Assembly: GCA_045590955.1 (NCBI GenBank)
Contig: JAZNSB010000028.1
Coordinates: 1 to 27,498 of the forward strand
Length of the DNA: 27,498 nt
Direction: 5' to 3'
DNA from: JAZNSB01 sp045590955
GTDB taxonomy: Bacteria; Pseudomonadota; Alphaproteobacteria; RF32; CAG-239
The notes under the pieces were generated by a model. The model had not been told where the DNA came from, ran no database searches, and was given only the letters and a program-made list of their open reading frames with translations. Made by a program: the position numbers and the translations under genes. Positions 1 through 8,533 of this stretch are shown in pieces; within the stretch, counting starts at the first letter, position 1, and each line of letters starts with the position of its first letter.

Positions 1-3000
1 GATGTTCTAAGACATTATTACCGGAAATTTCTTCTCCGTTTTGAGGCTTAAAACCAACGGCGGTTGCAAGCTCTTGAGGGGTTTGAACAGCCTTTCCAAT
101 TAATATTTCAGCATACTCCTGCCCATATTTTGCGGTAAGATCTTCAAGATGGTAAGCTTCTAAAAGATCTTTTTCAGTAGTAGGTTGTACTTCATTAAAA
201 GATATTTCTGCAAGATCTTCAGCCTCCGGTTCTGTCAGCTTTTTATATAAATTAAATTCTGATAACCTTCTGCTACGCAATAACTCATAAGTATTTTGGG
301 GCAGGAAGAGGCCCAAATCTTCTTCTGTTGTATCAAGAGCGGTTGCCAGTTGTTCAATAGTTATTCCTTTTACTGTATCGCTCAACAAAACATTAACCAT
401 TTCCGTAGTTGATTGAGCTTCAATTTTTAATTTTTCACAAAGCCCCTCCAAATCTGTGTTTGCCATAGATATAAGTTTATGAGTATTTCCAACATTATAC
501 CTTGACGCCAGCAAATCAACAGTGTCTTTTCCAAATTGTTTTAAGGATTCGTTTTCTTCAAACCATTTATACAATTCGTTGAGCATCTGCTTTTCTTCTT
601 CTAAAAGATTTTCTTTCCACCAATCTTTATAAATCTTACTCAGGGTTTCATCGGGCAAGTTTCCCTTTACAACATCTTTACTCATACCCAAAGCAACAGA
701 TAATTGGTCAAGAGTTATGTTCTCAGAAACCACCAGATAAGCCCATACTTCCCTGCTAAGTACTTTCCCTTCTGGCTCAAAGCCAACAGCTTTTGCAAGC
801 TCTTGAGGTTTATTCATTGCCTTAACAGTTAGTTGATAGGCATATTCAATACCATATTTTTCAATGAGCAACTTAACGTCGCCTTCTTTTACCTGATAAT
901 TTTCATCAAGCGTTCCGTTTTCTTTTGCATTGTCATTCCATTTTTTTAGTGTGCCATAGTGTTCGTGGATTTTTTCAACCTTTGCATCATTAGACATAGG
1001 TGCTGTTGTATTGCCGACAGTTTCTCTGACTTCAACGGTAGACACCAGAATTGGTTTATTGTTTTTTACTGCTTCAAAGTCTTCTTTGGCCTTATTTTCT
1101 GCGTCTGTTTTAGCATATCCGGCCTCAATTAAATCGTTGGTATAAGCGTCCCGAGCAAACATCTCTGCATACATTTCATCAACATACGGGAACTCAGCCT
1201 TATAAGCCTCCATATATGCTTCTCTGTAATAAGCAACGGTTTGTTCACTGTAATGTTCTAAGGCAACATTTTCAAGTTTGTTTGTGTTTAATTTATCATA
1301 TTGCATCCATAAACAATCAAAAACATAATCTTGTGTATGAAAAACTGCGGCATTTTTTCCCATATAGGTTCCAATTGTTGCGTTTTTCTTGCAGCTATCT
1401 GAATCATTACCGGCAGAATATGTAACAGTTCCATCTTCAGCAACATTTATTCTTATCATATGTAGCCCGGTATTTTTGTCGGTTGCATATCTCTGTCTTA
1501 CTGTAAGCAAATCTCCGTCTTTTACTAAAGGATTTCCATTTGCATCCTCTTTTACATAGTAGCATCCATCTTTCTCTTCAAAATAATCCGAGCATTTCCC
1601 TGTTATCGAAATCTGTCCCGTTTTATTCTCTTTGTCTGGCCACCATGATCCACCGTCTTGCGGTTCAGCAGATTTTACCGTTGTTTTAGCTCCATCCATA
1701 TAGATACTTCTGGCGAATTTACAGACATGGGTTGCATTTCTTGTTGAAGAACAGCCGGAAGGAGCTTCATACACCACTCTTTCTCCCGGTCGCTTGTCTG
1801 TTAGATCACTAAAATTATCTCCCTCACACATTCCGGTCGTGTTGCCTTTAATATCAAGGTATAAAAAGTTTGGTCTTAACTTTTTACCGCCTGTATAATT
1901 AGGATCATAATCTGATTTATTTTCAAAATCTGCTTTTATTTCACCATAAAATTCTTGCTGTGCTTGGTCCAAAGTGAATACTTGTGAGGCCACACAATAA
2001 CTATAGCCTTTTTCCCCCACCCCTATTCCAAAACGATTTCCTTCAAAATATTTAGCGGCAGCTAGATTATCATCACCTATACCACTTTTTATTGTTGCGG
2101 TAATCTTATCCAAATTTTTATGTAACAACGTAGAATGTTTTGATATAAGTTCTTCTGCTCTATTATCTGCAATAGTATTTAAATATGTTCCACGCATATT
2201 CTCACGAGCTTTGGCTTCAATTGCTTTCCTTTGTTCATCAGAAAGCACAGGAACTGCAGACACAGCTTTTTTTAACGTATCTTCATCAAGTCTTTCTGAT
2301 TCTGCCAAATGTTGTAAAACACCATCAGCTGTTGGATTTTCTCCGCTATACCCAATAACGTCCGCCATTTGTTCAAGATCATATTGTGTTCGCAAATATA
2401 ATTTGGCAGCATCTTTGGGGCCATAGTTTTGCACAAGGGTTGCGATGTTTTCATTTGTTTTGAGCGGGTTCAAAATTTTTTCAACACCTTCTTCCGGCAT
2501 ATTGTCTATAAACTTTGAGATTTCAAAATATTTTTTTATATTGATATTTTTGCTTTCAGCTGGTACATCTGCAGTTAAAATATTTGCTAAATTTTCAAAA
2601 GTTTCCGTTGTAGTTAGAGTGTTATCAAATATGGCGTTAGTAGATGTAAATGGGTTGCTAACGTTTGATGGTGTTTCGGTCAAGCATTTTTGATATTGCA
2701 CATATAAATAAGAAGTATTCTTTATGCCATATGTTTCTAGCGCATCATCAACAGATAAACCTTTTGCCTTAGCATCTGCCTTAAGAACATTTTCCAAAGT
2801 TGTTTCAGGCAACGTGTTGATTATTTTTTCTGCATCCACACCTAACAGAGTTGACATCATGCTAAGAGAAAAGCCCGGTGATTGCATAAATGTCAATATA
2901 TTTTCTTCGGTAATTTCTTCGCCGCTAAATCCAAGGACATTGGCAATTTCTTGAGAGTTAACAATGGCTTTTTCAAACAATACTTTTGCATATTTTTCGC

Positions 3001-3883
3001 CATATTTTGCGGTAAGATCTTCAAGATATGCTTGTTTTAACTCGGCTTTTTTCATTGCAATCAGAGTTTCCGGATTTTTAGTCAGCAACTGATTTTTTAC
3101 TTCTTCTTTTTCTTCGTTCATTCCCAATCCCGAAGCCAACTGCGCAACCGTTATATCTGTTGTTGTTGCCAGATGTTTTATCATGTCTTTATCATTTACA
3201 TTTTCTTTGTCATATCCAACTTTTTCTGCCAATTCTTGCGGATTGTTTTTTGCAGATAAATACAATTGAGCAGCATACCTTGCGCCATATTTGGCAACTA
3301 ATTCATCTATATATTCGTTGCCTTCTTTTTTAAGGCTGTCAATAAGGGTGCTTTCAGGCAGATTTGTTGCCAAGTCATTTTCACTCACATTTAAAGCTTT
3401 TGCCAAATTTGAAAGAGAAGGTGTTTCGTTTCTTAATGATTTTATGGTGTCTGTTGGTCCGTTGTTGCCAAAAATTTCTCGCCAACGGGCATCTTTTGAA
3501 GATTCGCTTATTATTTTTGCATATTCAAACCCATACTTTTGTATTAAGCGGTAGGCTGTGTTTGGGGCAAGTTGTGGATAAGCACCTTCTTGGTTTTCAT
3601 ACCAAATATACAATTCGGCACTTTGTTGTTGTGTCTGAGTAAAGTTATCGCTTATAATATGCTCTACAAGATCAGCACTTTTTGTATTTACATCTAGTCC
3701 TATTGCTTTTTTTAGATCTGTTCTTTTTTCTCTAGTGTTTATTTGCTTAAACAGTTGATAAGCAAAATCAATACCAAATTTTTCAATCAAGGCATCTGCT
3801 TTTTCTTCGCCTATATTTGCTTGCTTAAGCCAATTTTTAATTTCGCTTATTCTCTGGTCTGTTGTGTCGTTGTCTGTTGTCAT
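1..3883 (-). CDS. Giant repeat protein, 3'-truncated by window edge
   Basis: The reading frame is open for 1294 codons from ATG at 3883 and runs off the left edge. The start has GGAG nine bases upstream and a strong promoter behind it. I do not recognise a named family. The protein is mostly alpha-helical repeats of roughly 80-100 residues, each opening with a motif like KYGxEYAxxL and continuing with PQELAxxxGF, then an ITLxQLAxxLG helix and LPxxTL. Repeat openings fall near residues 34, 113, 195, 290, 382, 483, 1006 and 1244, with a variant near 1125. A different region at about 610-862 contains eight cysteines and aromatic, beta-like sequence. The N-terminus (MTTDNDTTDQRISEIKNWL) has no Sec signal or membrane segment. 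It may be an alpha-solenoid surface or effector protein; export by the nearby secretion genes is speculation. The frame is certain; the function is unknown. Confidence 0.85.
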   Translation of the reverse strand, partial: MTTDNDTTDQRISEIKNWLKQANIGEEKADALIEKFGIDFAYQLFKQINTREKRTDLKKAIGLDVNTKSADLVEHIISDNFTQTQQQSAELYIWYENQEGAYPQLAPNTAYRLIQKYGFEYAKIISESSKDARWREIFGNNGPTDTIKSLRNETPSLSNLAKALNVSENDLATNLPESTLIDSLKKEGNEYIDELVAKYGARYAAQLYLSAKNNPQELAEKVGYDKENVNDKDMIKHLATTTDITVAQLASGLGMNEEKEEVKNQLLTKNPETLIAMKKAELKQAYLEDLTAKYGEKYAKVLFEKAIVNSQEIANVLGFSGEEITEENILTFMQSPGFSLSMMSTLLGVDAEKIINTLPETTLENVLKADAKAKGLSVDDALETYGIKNTSYLYVQYQKCLTETPSNVSNPFTSTNAIFDNTLTTTETFENLANILTADVPAESKNINIKKYFEISKFIDNMPEEGVEKILNPLKTNENIATLVQNYGPKDAAKLYLRTQYDLEQMADVIGYSGENPTADGVLQHLAESERLDEDTLKKAVSAVPVLSDEQRKAIEAKARENMRGTYLNTIADNRAEELISKHSTLLHKNLDKITATIKSGIGDDNLAAAKYFEGNRFGIGVGEKGYSYCVASQVFTLDQAQQEFYGEIKADFENKSDYDPNYTGGKKLRPNFLYLDIKGNTTGMCEGDNFSDLTDKRPGERVVYEAPSGCSSTRNATHVCKFARSIYMDGAKTTVKSAEPQDGGSWWPDKENKTGQISITGKCSDYFEEKDGCYYVKEDANGNPLVKDGDLLTVRQRYATDKNTGLHMIRINVAEDGTVTYSAGNDSDSCKKNATIGTYMGKNAAVFHTQDYVFDCLWMQYDKLNTNKLENVALEHYSEQTVAYYREAYMEAYKAEFPYVDEMYAEMFARDAYTNDLIEAGYAKTDAENKAKEDFEAVKNNKPILVSTVEVRETVGNTTAPMSNDAKVEKIHEHYGTLKKWNDNAKENGTLDENYQVKEGDVKLLIEKYGIEYAYQLTVKAMNKPQELAKAVGFEPEGKVLSREVWAYLVVSENITLDQLSVALGMSKDVVKGNLPDETLSKIYKDWWKENLLEEEKQMLNELYKWFEENESLKQFGKDTVDLLASRYNVGNTHKLISMANTDLEGLCEKLKIEAQSTTEMVNVLLSDTVKGITIEQLATALDTTEEDLGLFLPQNTYELLRSRRLSEFNLYKKLTEPEAEDLAEISFNEVQPTTEKDLLEAYHLEDLTAKYGQEYAEILIGKAVQTPQELATAVGFKPQNGEEISGNNVLEH
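123..150. repeat. 28-bp direct repeat, copy A (inside giant gene)
   Basis: A 28-base string beginning ccatattttgcggtaagatc is identical to 3000-3027, nearly 2.9 kb away. Both copies encode the LEDLTAKYG segment of the protein repeat. The identity is higher than elsewhere between these repeats, which suggests recent duplication or gene conversion. Confidence 0.85.
3000..3027. repeat. 28-bp direct repeat, copy B (inside giant gene)
   Basis: Identical to 123-150 and in the same orientation. It encodes the same LEDLTAKYG stretch, one internal repeat of the giant protein. Confidence 0.85.
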
Positions 3884-3915
3884 AATTAGTTTCTCCGAAT
3901 ACTCATCTCATTGTC

Positions 3916-3944
3916 ATTATATCTAATTTTTAAGTTTTTTACAA
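3916..3944 (-). promoter_or_regulatory. Sigma70-like promoter of the giant repeat gene
   Basis: On the minus strand, TTGTAA (3944-3939) is followed by exactly 17 bases and a perfect TATAAT (3921-3916). Transcription would start about 25 bases before the ATG at 3883. This is the closest match to consensus seen in the window, which suggests strong expression of the giant gene independent of the peptidase upstream. Confidence 0.65.
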
Positions 3945-3975
3945 CCCAAGCACATGTCTGTAACAAAAAATTCAT

Positions 3976-5082
3976 CTATCTATTTTTGTGATCTAACAGC
4001 TCAACAAAATTTTGTTGGATTTGCGCAAATTTCAGCACAGAATCAATTACCACAAATTCGTTTTTGCCATGCATTCCGTCACCGCTTCCCGAATGCATAA
4101 TTACCGGAATTCCTAATTTGGCAAATTTTCTGGCATCTGTTGCTCCACCGCACTGTTCAAATTCCACTGGTTTTTTTAACACGTTTTCTGCCACTTTTTT
4201 ATAACATTTTACATATGGATTATTTTTTTCCATCACCACCGGGTTTGAGCTGGACACAATTTCATAAGACACATGTTTTACCATGCATTTTTTAAGCATT
4301 TTTTCTAATTCTTTTACACTTGATGTTTCTACCAATCTAAAATCAAGCAAGGCCTCTGCACTGTCAGAAATAATGTTGCTAGCTTGCCCACCAGAAATTT
4401 TTGCCACATGATATGTGTTTATCCATTGTTTTTTTGGAGTTTTTTTCTCTGCTGAAAAATATGTAAAGTTTTTTCTGATATTGTTTAATGTGTTTATCAA
4501 ATTTTCATTTGCGTCAATTCCCTCCCATGGTGTTGAACCGTGCGCCTGTTTTCCTTTTGCCACAATTTTTACAAACACCGGATTTTTGCATTTATTGATT
4601 ATTTTTGTAACATCTCCGGCCACATCACAATCCAAAACAAGTTTAGGTTTCAAGGCTTGCACTTCTTTAAATTCAAAAAATTTACTGCTTGTTTCTTCAT
4701 CGGTGCTTAACAATACGGCAAATTTGAGGTTGAGTTTATTTTTAATTACATATTCCATGGTATTAAAGGCAACGGCAGCAAAACTTTTCATATCTAAAGC
4801 ACCTCTTCCGTAAAGTTTGCCGTTTTTTTCAATTGGTACAAACATTTTTTCATCTGCCGGAACAACGTCCAGATGCCCTAATACCATTGCGTCAAAATCT
4901 TTGCTTTTTGTGTTTGAAATAAGGATTGCCGGAGACAAATCTTTTTTACGAAAAATTTTAACTTCAGCCCCCATTTTTTTGCCAAGCTCTCCGCAAAAAG
5001 ACAGGCACTTTTCAATTTCTTCCATATTTCCTGAAATTGTTTTGAACGTCATAAGTTTTTTTGTAATTTTAATAATGTCCAT
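3976..5082 (-). CDS. M20-family metallopeptidase / deacylase (ArgE/DapE type)
   Basis: This 368-residue zinc-dependent amidohydrolase belongs to the ArgE/DapE/CPG2 superfamily. Numbering from the chosen start, it shows GHLDVVPA (metal His70, Asp72), GRGALDMKS (bridging Asp97), TDEET (general base and metal Glu129/130), a DCDVAGD metal-Asp region near 151-157, AHGSTPWEGIDANE (His181, dimerisation domain) and a final metal His338 in MHGKNE. I chose ATG 5082 because GAGG sits just upstream. An in-frame ATG at 5130 would add 16 residues but lacks a ribosome site. The substrate cannot be read from the sequence: acetylornithine, succinyl-diaminopimelate or a dipeptide are all possible. It is divergent from the SH3 gene, with 70 bases between the starts. 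Confidence 0.88.
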   Translation of the reverse strand: MDIIKITKKLMTFKTISGNMEEIEKCLSFCGELGKKMGAEVKIFRKKDLSPAILISNTKSKDFDAMVLGHLDVVPADEKMFVPIEKNGKLYGRGALDMKSFAAVAFNTMEYVIKNKLNLKFAVLLSTDEETSSKFFEFKEVQALKPKLVLDCDVAGDVTKIINKCKNPVFVKIVAKGKQAHGSTPWEGIDANENLINTLNNIRKNFTYFSAEKKTPKKQWINTYHVAKISGGQASNIISDSAEALLDFRLVETSSVKELEKMLKKCMVKHVSYEIVSSSNPVVMEKNNPYVKCYKKVAENVLKKPVEFEQCGGATDARKFAKLGIPVIMHSGSGDGMHGKNEFVVIDSVLKFAQIQQNFVELLDHKNR

Positions 5083-5152
5083 ATCATCCTCGTTTACTAT
5101 TTTTTCACAATATATATATACAATACCCACAAATGATAAATAAGAGGTAAAA

Positions 5153-5653
5153 ATGGGCAGATTTTTTGCATTTTTAACATTTATATTACTTGTTGTTTTT
5201 GGGTTTGATTCTCAAGCAGATGAAAGGCTTACACCAACAAAAATTCCAAGGATGGCATCATTAAAATCTGGCTTAATAAATGCTCGTTCCGGCCCCGGTA
5301 AAAGCTATCCCATAGAGTTTGTTTATAAACAAAAAGGCGCGCCGGTAGAAATTATTGCTAAATATGACAATTGGTATCAAATTAAAGATTGGCAAGACAC
5401 ATCTGCATGGATGCATGAAAATATGGTTTCTAAAGAAAGATCTGTAAAAGTAATGAAGCCGGGAATTCATAAAATTTATAAAAAAAGTAATGCAAATTCC
5501 CAAGTTATTGCCAAAGTAGAAGATGGAGCAGTAGGGTATGTAAAAAAATGTCCGGTCAGCAATAATTTTTGTTTGGTAGAATTTGACACAATCAAAGGTT
5601 GGCTTCCAAGAGATGTTTTGTTTGGCATTTATCCCAAAGAAGTCATAGATTAA
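5153..5653 (+). CDS. Secreted SH3-like domain protein
   Basis: A 166-residue exported protein with a signal peptide at about 1-22 (ILLVVFGFDSQADE). A bacterial SH3 domain follows at about 36-95, with the family-typical LINARSGPGKSYP and WYQIKDWQDTSAWMHENMV strings. A second SH3-like half spans about 98-160 (GIHKIYKKSNANSQVIAKV, then GWLPRDVLFG). Proteins of this SH3_4 type are common in Alphaproteobacteria and are presumed to bind the cell wall in the periplasm; the ligand is unknown. The start has AGAGG upstream. The gene converges on the kinase gene and the two stop codons overlap in the bases TTAA at 5650-5653, leaving no space for a terminator. Confidence 0.85.
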   Translation: MGRFFAFLTFILLVVFGFDSQADERLTPTKIPRMASLKSGLINARSGPGKSYPIEFVYKQKGAPVEIIAKYDNWYQIKDWQDTSAWMHENMVSKERSVKVMKPGIHKIYKKSNANSQVIAKVEDGAVGYVKKCPVSNNFCLVEFDTIKGWLPRDVLFGIYPKEVID

Positions 5654-7095
5654 ACTTTTGCCAAATAGAAAGCAGAAAAAGACAGCCCGTTTGCATAATA
5701 CATTGTAAGTAGCAGACAAACAATGGAATATGCTATCAACAAAGAGCGAACAATATCATCATCAAGCATCGGAATTTTTTTCATGGCTTTAAGATATATT
5801 GTTTTTGCCCCCCACAAGATGCATACATAAATAATCATCTGCAGACCAATTCCCATGTGTAGGTTATTTGTATTAATAAATGCAAACACAAAAGGCATGA
5901 TTGCAAAGCAGAGCATATATGCACTTATTCCGAGTAAAAACAACTTTTTTTGTTTAAGCCTTTTCTCAGATTTTTCAATTTTTGCTTGTTTTGCCCCTTC
6001 GGAAGAAAGAGATTCTAATTTCATTCCCCTGATAGTTTTTGGCTGTTGATGTTTTTGTTGTACTTTTAAGAGAGTATCTTTTAATTTTTGGTCACTGATA
6101 CACTGTCCGCAACCTTTAGATGTCCAAAAGTTATGATTAGGATTATTTTTGCAAGTTTTAAGAGATTTTAAAATCACATGGAGTTGTTTTTGCCATTCTT
6201 GAGCAGAGGGTCTTTTTTTACCTTTTGTAAAAGCCCTATCAAACATTTCCATTGTTTTTTTATCAAAATAGTCATGTATTGAATAAGGGTGTGGAGCCTG
6301 ATAGCTGTCTGGCCACAATCCGTAAGCATAATGATATTTTTCAATTCTTGCCTGAATAGAAAGATTTTCGGCATTATTTTTTCTTGGAGTTCCGGAGAAT
6401 GGGTGAATTCCGTTGTTAAGCAATTTGAAGATGATTACGGCCAAGGCAAAATCATCTTGTTCTTGCCCCATATCTTGACAGTCTTGATCCATGCCTTCCG
6501 GATAAATATATTCTTCGCTCACAAATTCCGCCGGATATCTCATATTTTTACCTGCGATTGAAAATCCGTCACAGTCAAGCATTGCCACCAACATATTGTC
6601 TTTATATACATATACGTTAGATGGCTTAAGATCTACAATATAGTGTCCTTTTTTATGAATTGCGGCCACCATTGAAGCCACATTATACGCAGCAAAAATT
6701 CTATATGCATATTTTTCGCTCAAACCCAGTTTGTTTCTGATTGCTTTTTGCATAAAATGGTCAAGGGATACGGCTTTTTGTGTTTTTACCAAGGGCATCA
6801 TATAGCCTACGCAAAAGCCCTTATCATTTTCCAACACGGCCACGGGCCAGGCAATTTGCACATATTTTGTATTATTTTGTTCCACCATTGGTATATTTGG
6901 TGGATTTAATATCATAGCTTCCAGTTTTTGACGATATGTCTGACTTTTTTCCACTGTATGAAAAAGCTTGATAACATAATCAGGATTGTTTGCATTTTCA
7001 TAAATTTTGCCTTCTGCACCGCCTTTATTTACCAGTTTTCCCAGTACCACACGTTCAAAATGGCCATCGGCATATATAGCATTAAATTCCTGCAT
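5650..7095 (-). CDS. Membrane-anchored Ser/Thr protein kinase, YegI-like
   Basis: A 481-residue kinase-fold protein. It has a glycine loop (GGAEGKIY, 25-32), ATP lysine 43 (VIKLFH), a catalytic loop YIVDLKPSN (152-160, Asp155, with IVD in place of HRD) and LDCDGF (173-178) in place of DFG. After the kinase domain comes a putative zinc ribbon (Cys315, His321, Cys329, Cys332), a charged linker and three C-terminal membrane helices (about 384-408, 414-434, 448-468). This layout matches kinases that accompany vWA and PP2C partners (YegI/YegK/YegL and TerY-associated systems). The ATG shares one base with the stop of the PP2C gene (TAATG), so translation is probably coupled. The phosphorylation target is unknown. 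Confidence 0.85.
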   Translation of the reverse strand: MQEFNAIYADGHFERVVLGKLVNKGGAEGKIYENANNPDYVIKLFHTVEKSQTYRQKLEAMILNPPNIPMVEQNNTKYVQIAWPVAVLENDKGFCVGYMMPLVKTQKAVSLDHFMQKAIRNKLGLSEKYAYRIFAAYNVASMVAAIHKKGHYIVDLKPSNVYVYKDNMLVAMLDCDGFSIAGKNMRYPAEFVSEEYIYPEGMDQDCQDMGQEQDDFALAVIIFKLLNNGIHPFSGTPRKNNAENLSIQARIEKYHYAYGLWPDSYQAPHPYSIHDYFDKKTMEMFDRAFTKGKKRPSAQEWQKQLHVILKSLKTCKNNPNHNFWTSKGCGQCISDQKLKDTLLKVQQKHQQPKTIRGMKLESLSSEGAKQAKIEKSEKRLKQKKLFLLGISAYMLCFAIMPFVFAFINTNNLHMGIGLQMIIYVCILWGAKTIYLKAMKKIPMLDDDIVRSLLIAYSIVCLLLTMYYANGLSFSAFYLAKV

Positions 7096-7847
7096 TATTT
7101 TTCAATCCTTGCCCAGAGCAATGTTTTATCGTCAGAGTTAATTTTTTTTGCCTGCACGTTGTTTAGTGTATTATTCAGTGCGGCGGTAGCTTTTGTTTTA
7201 TTTTTTTCTTTTTGCAAAAAGTTGTTTATAGGCTCCACAAAGGCGGGCTCCAGCTGACAAAAATCCGGAGAAAAAGAAAATCCTGTAACCCCGTCGCTCA
7301 TTAAGAAGAGAGTGTTTGCGTTATCAAATTTTGTAAATCTCAAATTTTCTTTCCAGTTTTCCATTGTGTAGAAAAAAGTTTCGCAAGAAAAATTTCCGTT
7401 TTGCGGAAAAGACGCCACAAATTGCTGATAATTTTGGTCATTAAGTGCAATTCCGGCTCCATCTCCAATATGAAAAAACACGCCTTTATTTCCGGAGCAT
7501 ACGGCACCCACCACAGTGGCAGCAAACAGGTGCAAATCTTTTTCAGACTTAGACGGATTAAGGCGATGAAACAATAGCTTGTCTCTGGCAGATTCTATAG
7601 CTTTTTCCACACAAGATTTAATGTTTTTCATAGAGGCATTTTTTAGAGCGTCAGACAAAGTTTCGCAAATGTTTTTTGCGCCGATTCTACCATGTTTTGC
7701 AGAGCCTGCTCCATCAGATACAATTGCCACAAAGTTTTTGCCAAAGGCAAAGCTATGACAATCCTGACACTCCAGCCCTTTGTGTTCATGAGCCGGACCT
7801 TTCACACTTGCAGAAATAACTTTTACTTTAGACTTATCAACGCTCAT
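7095..7847 (-). CDS. PP2C-type protein phosphatase, YegK-like
   Basis: A 250-residue soluble PP2C family phosphatase (PP2C_2 type). Metal-binding motifs are visible: VSDGAGSAKHG (Asp45), HIGDGAGIAL (Asp129), LMSDGVTGF (Asp185) and NSDDKTLLW (Asp239/240). It probably reverses phosphorylation by the kinase downstream. It overlaps the vWA gene by 11 bases at its start and the kinase gene by one base at its stop, so all three should be co-translated. The ribosome site is weak (GAG within GAGTGGG), consistent with coupling to the upstream gene. There is no signal peptide, so it should act in the cytoplasm. Confidence 0.88.
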   Translation of the reverse strand: MSVDKSKVKVISASVKGPAHEHKGLECQDCHSFAFGKNFVAIVSDGAGSAKHGRIGAKNICETLSDALKNASMKNIKSCVEKAIESARDKLLFHRLNPSKSEKDLHLFAATVVGAVCSGNKGVFFHIGDGAGIALNDQNYQQFVASFPQNGNFSCETFFYTMENWKENLRFTKFDNANTLFLMSDGVTGFSFSPDFCQLEPAFVEPINNFLQKEKNKTKATAALNNTLNNVQAKKINSDDKTLLWARIEK

Positions 7848-8523
7848 CCCACTCGCCTGTATCTTCCAGTTGATTGTCCAAATTTGGCGATGCTTTAGAA
7901 ATACAAGACACAGATCTGCTCAGCCACAAGAAAAATTCTGTAAATTTAAGACCTGTCAATCTTTTGGGTTTAGATTGAGAAAACTTTGCCAATTTTTCCA
8001 AATTTGCATCTTCTGTGCCCACGGCATGGATTACCACTTTTTTGTTTTGCTGAGCAATTTGGCATTTTTTTGCCACAATTTCCCAGTCATAATCGGTTGG
8101 TTCTCCGTCAGAGATTAAGAAAATCCAAGGCCTTTTAGATGTAATTCCGCAAGAATCGTATAAACATTTTTGTTCTTCAATTTTTTCCAGAGCGGTATCC
8201 ATAGCTTTTCCGAGCGGTGTAAGACCACCGGCAGACATTTTTGGCGCTTCAAAATTCATTGCGTCCACCCATTCTGCAGAAACTTCCACCTCGTCTTTTC
8301 CAAAAGCCTTAATGATGAGCAGTTGCACTCTTGAGCTTGCGTCAATATCGGCTTTAAGTTCTTTTTCCAAAGCCTCCAAACCGGCATTAAGCTGTTTTAT
8401 AGGTTCTCCACGCATAGAGCCCGAACAATCTAATACCAACACACACGGAGTTCGTTCATTTGCGTTGTCGGCAAATTCCACATACGGGATCATTTCATCT
8501 AAAAAGTTATTATCAGCGCTCAT
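7837..8523 (-). CDS. von Willebrand factor A domain protein, TerY/YegL-like
   Basis: A 228-residue single vWA domain with a complete metal-ion-dependent adhesion site: DCSGS (Asp32, Ser34, Ser36), Thr102 in GGLTPLG and Asp139 in ISDGEPTD. It resembles TerY/YegL, which in other bacteria sit with a PP2C phosphatase and a kinase. The usual role proposed is a metal-dependent scaffold or sensor for the phospho-relay. There is no signal peptide. The start has AAGGA eight bases upstream, directly after the stop of a 40-codon lipoprotein gene, and the stop overlaps the PP2C start by 11 bases. Confidence 0.88.
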   Translation of the reverse strand: MSADNNFLDEMIPYVEFADNANERTPCVLVLDCSGSMRGEPIKQLNAGLEALEKELKADIDASSRVQLLIIKAFGKDEVEVSAEWVDAMNFEAPKMSAGGLTPLGKAMDTALEKIEEQKCLYDSCGITSKRPWIFLISDGEPTDYDWEIVAKKCQIAQQNKKVVIHAVGTEDANLEKLAKFSQSKPKRLTGLKFTEFFLWLSRSVSCISKASPNLDNQLEDTGEWDER

Positions 8524-8533
8524 ATTTTATTCC

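Noticed and set aside
1216..3642. Short plus-strand frames within the first 3.9 kb
   Set aside because: They lie opposite one uninterrupted 1294-codon minus-strand frame with its own promoter and ribosome site.
3976..5130. Naming the M20 enzyme dapE or argE
   Set aside because: The motifs define the superfamily only; there are no lysine or arginine biosynthesis neighbours to fix the substrate.
4415..5143. Plus-strand open frames across the M20 peptidase gene
   Set aside because: The minus frame has complete M20 metal-site motifs; the plus frames are shadows with no recognisable features.
5273..5719. 148-codon minus-strand frame opposite the SH3 gene
   Set aside because: It lacks a ribosome site and overlaps a clear secreted SH3 protein on the plus strand.
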